In this document: positions 5,627 through 7,308 of the stretch, piece by piece
Layout: the number at the start of each line of letters is the position of its first letter
Position numbering within the stretch: the first letter of the stretch is position 1
Assembly (NCBI GenBank): GCA_000436255.1
Contig: HF990815.1
Span: 4,125-11,432 of the forward strand
Source: Clostridium sp. CAG:1193
GTDB lineage: Bacteria; Bacillota_I; Bacilli_A; RF39; UBA660
Direction: 5' to 3'
Length of the DNA stretch: 7,308 bases
The notes under the pieces: model-generated
Told to the model about the DNA's origin: nothing
Databases searched by the model: none
Seen by the model: the letters and a program-made list of their open reading frames with translations, nothing else
Translations under genes and position numbers: made by a program

Positions 5627-6258
5627 TCTTTCATCTCTTTTCTTATTTGTTTATAATTTTTACAATATTTTCCTACCAAAGCCCAAAAATCAGCTGAATG
5701 ATTAAAATAAACAAGGTGTGATAACTCATGAACTATTACATAATCTAAATATTTTACATCTTTTCTTATAAGTTCTAAATTTAAAGTAACACTTATATCT
5801 TTTTTATTACATACACCCCATCTTGTCTTCATAGATCTAATCTTAATCTTAGGATATGGTATATCTTCTTCAAACATATCATAAATAACATCTAATCTTT
5901 CTTTAAAAACTATGTATGCATACTCTTTTAAATACTTATCCAACTTAGAAATATCTGGAATGTAAAACTTATCATTATAAAGAGTTGGATGTTTATCTGA
6001 TGGAAAAACTATAATATCAACCTCATGCCCCATAATCATATTTTTTTTATTATTCTCTTTCTTTTTTAACTCTCTATTAATCATTTTGATAATCGCATCA
6101 TAATTATCAGTTATTAACTTCTTTATTTCTTTTTCTCTAGTCCACTTATTAGTAGTTACATGTATTTTTAAATCATCCTTAACCCTAATGTATGTATTCT
6201 TATTATTTTTTCTTTCAATCACTATTTCATATTTATTATTATTAATATCTAAATACAT
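5623..6258 (-). CDS. YgjP-like zinc metallopeptidase (DUF45 / PF01863 type)
   Basis: This 211-residue protein has a putative zinc site HELSH (177-181) plus NHSADFW (186-192), where His187 is probably the third ligand. The family's RSMKTRWGVC (141-150) is upstream, and NYKQIRKEMK closes the protein. This pattern is that of YgjP-like metallopeptidases, related to SprT/WLM folds, whose physiological substrate is generally unknown. No signal peptide or membrane segment is visible, so it is probably cytoplasmic. I chose ATG 6258. An in-frame TTG at 6285 lies between the -35 and -10 elements of the predicted promoter and would not be in the transcript. GGTGG about 5 bases before ATG 6258 can serve as ribosome binding site with a very short leader. 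It is the first gene of the unit ending in trmD. Confidence 0.92.
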   Translation of the reverse strand: MYLDINNNKYEIVIERKNNKNTYIRVKDDLKIHVTTNKWTREKEIKKLITDNYDAIIKMINRELKKKENNKKNMIMGHEVDIIVFPSDKHPTLYNDKFYIPDISKLDKYLKEYAYIVFKERLDVIYDMFEEDIPYPKIKIRSMKTRWGVCNKKDISVTLNLELIRKDVKYLDYVIVHELSHLVYFNHSADFWALVGKYCKNYKQIRKEMKE

Positions 6259-6273
6259 ACTACCACCAAGATT

Positions 6274-6303
6274 ATTATATAACAAAATAAAAACTTATGT
6301 CAT
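6274..6303 (-). promoter_or_regulatory. Promoter of the metallopeptidase-spoU-rimM-trmD unit
   Basis: ATGACA (6303-6298), an 18-base spacer and a perfect TATAAT (6279-6274). It lies just after the terminator of the upstream gene. The transcript would start near 6267, giving a leader of under 12 bases before ATG 6258 that contains GGTGG. Confidence 0.65.
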
Positions 6304-6326
6304 CATTTTAAAGATAATATTTCCAT

Positions 6327-6362
6327 AAAAAATAAAAAACTAGTAAAGATTTCTTTACTAGT
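6327..6362 (-). terminator. Strong intrinsic terminator after the surface protein gene
   Basis: ACTAGTAAAG, loop AAAT, CTTTACTAGT is a perfect 10-bp stem, followed by a U-rich tail (TTTTTT A TTTTTT). It starts 6 bases after the TAA at 6370-6368, cleanly separating the surface protein gene from the next promoter. Confidence 0.92.
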
Positions 6363-6367
6363 ATTAT

Positions 6368-7308
6368 TTAATTTAAACTTAATATATATGGGCCAGCGTT
6401 TGTCCCTGTTCCACCTATTATTTTTACATCAGAATTTAGATATATAGTTGGAAAAACTATTCTAGGTGCAAAAACATATTCTCCACCAACGCTTCCCGTA
6501 TAAGAGACCATCCATGCATTGTATGGCTCACCAGATATAGCGAATGGAGATAACATCCATGATGAATCAGACATTGCTGTACCATAATGCATCCAATTAT
6601 TATCTTTACATATAAAATCAAAGTTACTACCTTTTTGTTGCATGTTAGTATCGCAACCATCAGTAGAACTTGCATAAGCCCAATCTGTTACATAAGGTAA
6701 TGCTACATAACCAGTCCATGTAGTTGTTCTTTCAATATCATCATCACCACTATCTTTTCCAATAGCAGTACCTCTTTCAGCATTATAAAATGTAACAGTA
6801 TCTGATGTCTTTGCATAATCTACCGCACCAGTATTCCAAGTATAGTAATCTATCATTGATTTTGCAGTATCATTTAATTTTTCCGTTGGGCACTCACCTT
6901 CTTCTTGTCCTCTACCACCATAACATACAACATCTGTACCGCCATAATACATTGTATTTAAAAATTCTTTTAAATTTGCTCTACTCCATTCATTTACTCC
7001 AAATCCTCTATTAATCTCCTCATTAGAACTATCCCACCCTAATTCGCCAATATTTTCACTTCTTATTAATTTAACATTATTACCAAATACTCCTATTATT
7101 CTCCATAACTCATCGTTAAACTTAACATAGTTATTTGGATTAGATCCTTCATATCTTATATTCTCATCTCTCGTATTATCTTTCTTAAGTCCATTCTCAG
7201 TTCTTGTAGAAGTATCATCATATAATTCTTTTATGTATTCAGATGCTTTTTTATATTCTGAAACATTTCCATTTTTCGTGCATTCCATATTAGTACTATT
7301 ACCATTGC
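6368..7308 (-). CDS. Probable secreted or surface protein with DUF6273/FGE-like C-terminal pattern, 5' end outside window
   Basis: The frame is open to the right edge (312 visible residues), so the true start and any signal or membrane segment are outside the window. The ATG at 7288 is internal and has no ribosome binding site. Counting from that Met, the visible part has SEYIKELYDD (16-25), NIRYEGSNPNNYVKFNDELW (43-62), RIIGVFGNNVKLIR, WDSSNEE (85-91), a Trp/Gly-rich middle, and a closing SSWMLSPFAI...AWMVSYTGSVGG followed by PRIVFPTIYLNSDVKI. The W.LSP...V...G.V......R.V.YL pattern resembles DUF6273-type domains related to formylglycine-generating-enzyme/C-type-lectin folds. Similar proteins, often with a pilin-like N-terminus, occur in uncultured Bacilli (RF39-like); this is from memory. 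The five Cys (3, 122, 133, 212, 227) could form disulfides outside the cell. Function is not known. Confidence 0.8.
   Translation of the reverse strand, partial: NGNSTNMECTKNGNVSEYKKASEYIKELYDDTSTRTENGLKKDNTRDENIRYEGSNPNNYVKFNDELWRIIGVFGNNVKLIRSENIGELGWDSSNEEINRGFGVNEWSRANLKEFLNTMYYGGTDVVCYGGRGQEEGECPTEKLNDTAKSMIDYYTWNTGAVDYAKTSDTVTFYNAERGTAIGKDSGDDDIERTTTWTGYVALPYVTDWAYASSTDGCDTNMQQKGSNFDFICKDNNWMHYGTAMSDSSWMLSPFAISGEPYNAWMVSYTGSVGGEYVFAPRIVFPTIYLNSDVKIIGGTGTNAGPYILSLN

Noticed and set aside
6259..6285. Longer metallopeptidase reading from a TTG at 6285
   Set aside because: The TTG lies between the predicted -35 and -10 elements, upstream of the transcription start, and it lacks a ribosome binding site.
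6457..7014. Open frames within the surface protein gene (6457-6675 minus, 6805-7014 plus)
   Set aside because: Both are out-of-frame or antisense shadows of the long coding frame, with no ribosome binding site or recognisable protein pattern.
1..7308. CRISPR arrays, tRNA or rRNA genes, insertion sequences, attachment sites
   Set aside because: No regularly spaced repeats, no cloverleaf-like or conserved rRNA segments, and no transposase or integrase motifs were seen on either strand. AT-rich low-complexity runs do not form ordered repeats.

Overview
The window is very AT-rich and every gene lies on the minus strand, so transcription runs from high to low coordinates. Gene content (RimM, TrmD, L19, type I signal peptidase with one N-terminal membrane segment), strong AGGAGG-type ribosome binding sites, TTGACA/TATAAT-like promoters and intrinsic terminators point to a low-GC Firmicute-type bacterium. 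The incomplete surface protein at the right edge recalls proteins of uncultured gut Bacilli/Mollicutes-like lineages (RF39/CAG type); this placement is from memory. TGA is a stop: a TGA stop overlaps the next ATG at 5623-5626, and tryptophan in conserved motifs is TGG.

In order of transcription: (1) 7308-6368 is the 3' part of a probable cell-surface or secreted protein, ending at a very clear terminator. (2) 6258-3352 is a four-gene unit with its own promoter: YgjP-like metallopeptidase, SpoU/TrmH-family RNA methyltransferase, rimM and trmD. Spacing is tight (4-base overlap, 2-base gap, 8-base gap). The TrmD carries about 140 extra C-terminal residues. (3) 3249-2911 is rplS, with its own extended -10 promoter and a leader hairpin that may be an L19 autoregulatory element. 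(4) A terminator-like hairpin directly follows the rplS stop, and lepB (2874-2359) follows it with no visible promoter of its own. (5) 2345-2022 is an ASCH-domain gene broken by one in-frame TAA, whose 3' end forms a terminator. (6) 1942-1400 encodes a single-pass membrane-anchored protein, possibly DUF4358-like, with its own promoter. (7) 1328-1 is an MBOAT O-acyltransferase (AlgI/DltB type), cut by the left edge, whose ribosome binding site abuts another terminator-like hairpin.

Functionally, the centre is a translation and ribosome maturation cluster: 30S maturation (RimM), tRNA G37 methylation (TrmD), an rRNA/tRNA 2'-O-methylase and ribosomal protein L19, followed by protein export (LepB). 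The left end is an envelope module, probably for acylation of a surface polymer. I see no mobile element, CRISPR array, tRNA or rRNA. The points that most deserve a second look are the TrmD extension, the nonsense-disrupted ASCH gene, the rplS leader, and the two hairpins placed just before downstream translation starts.
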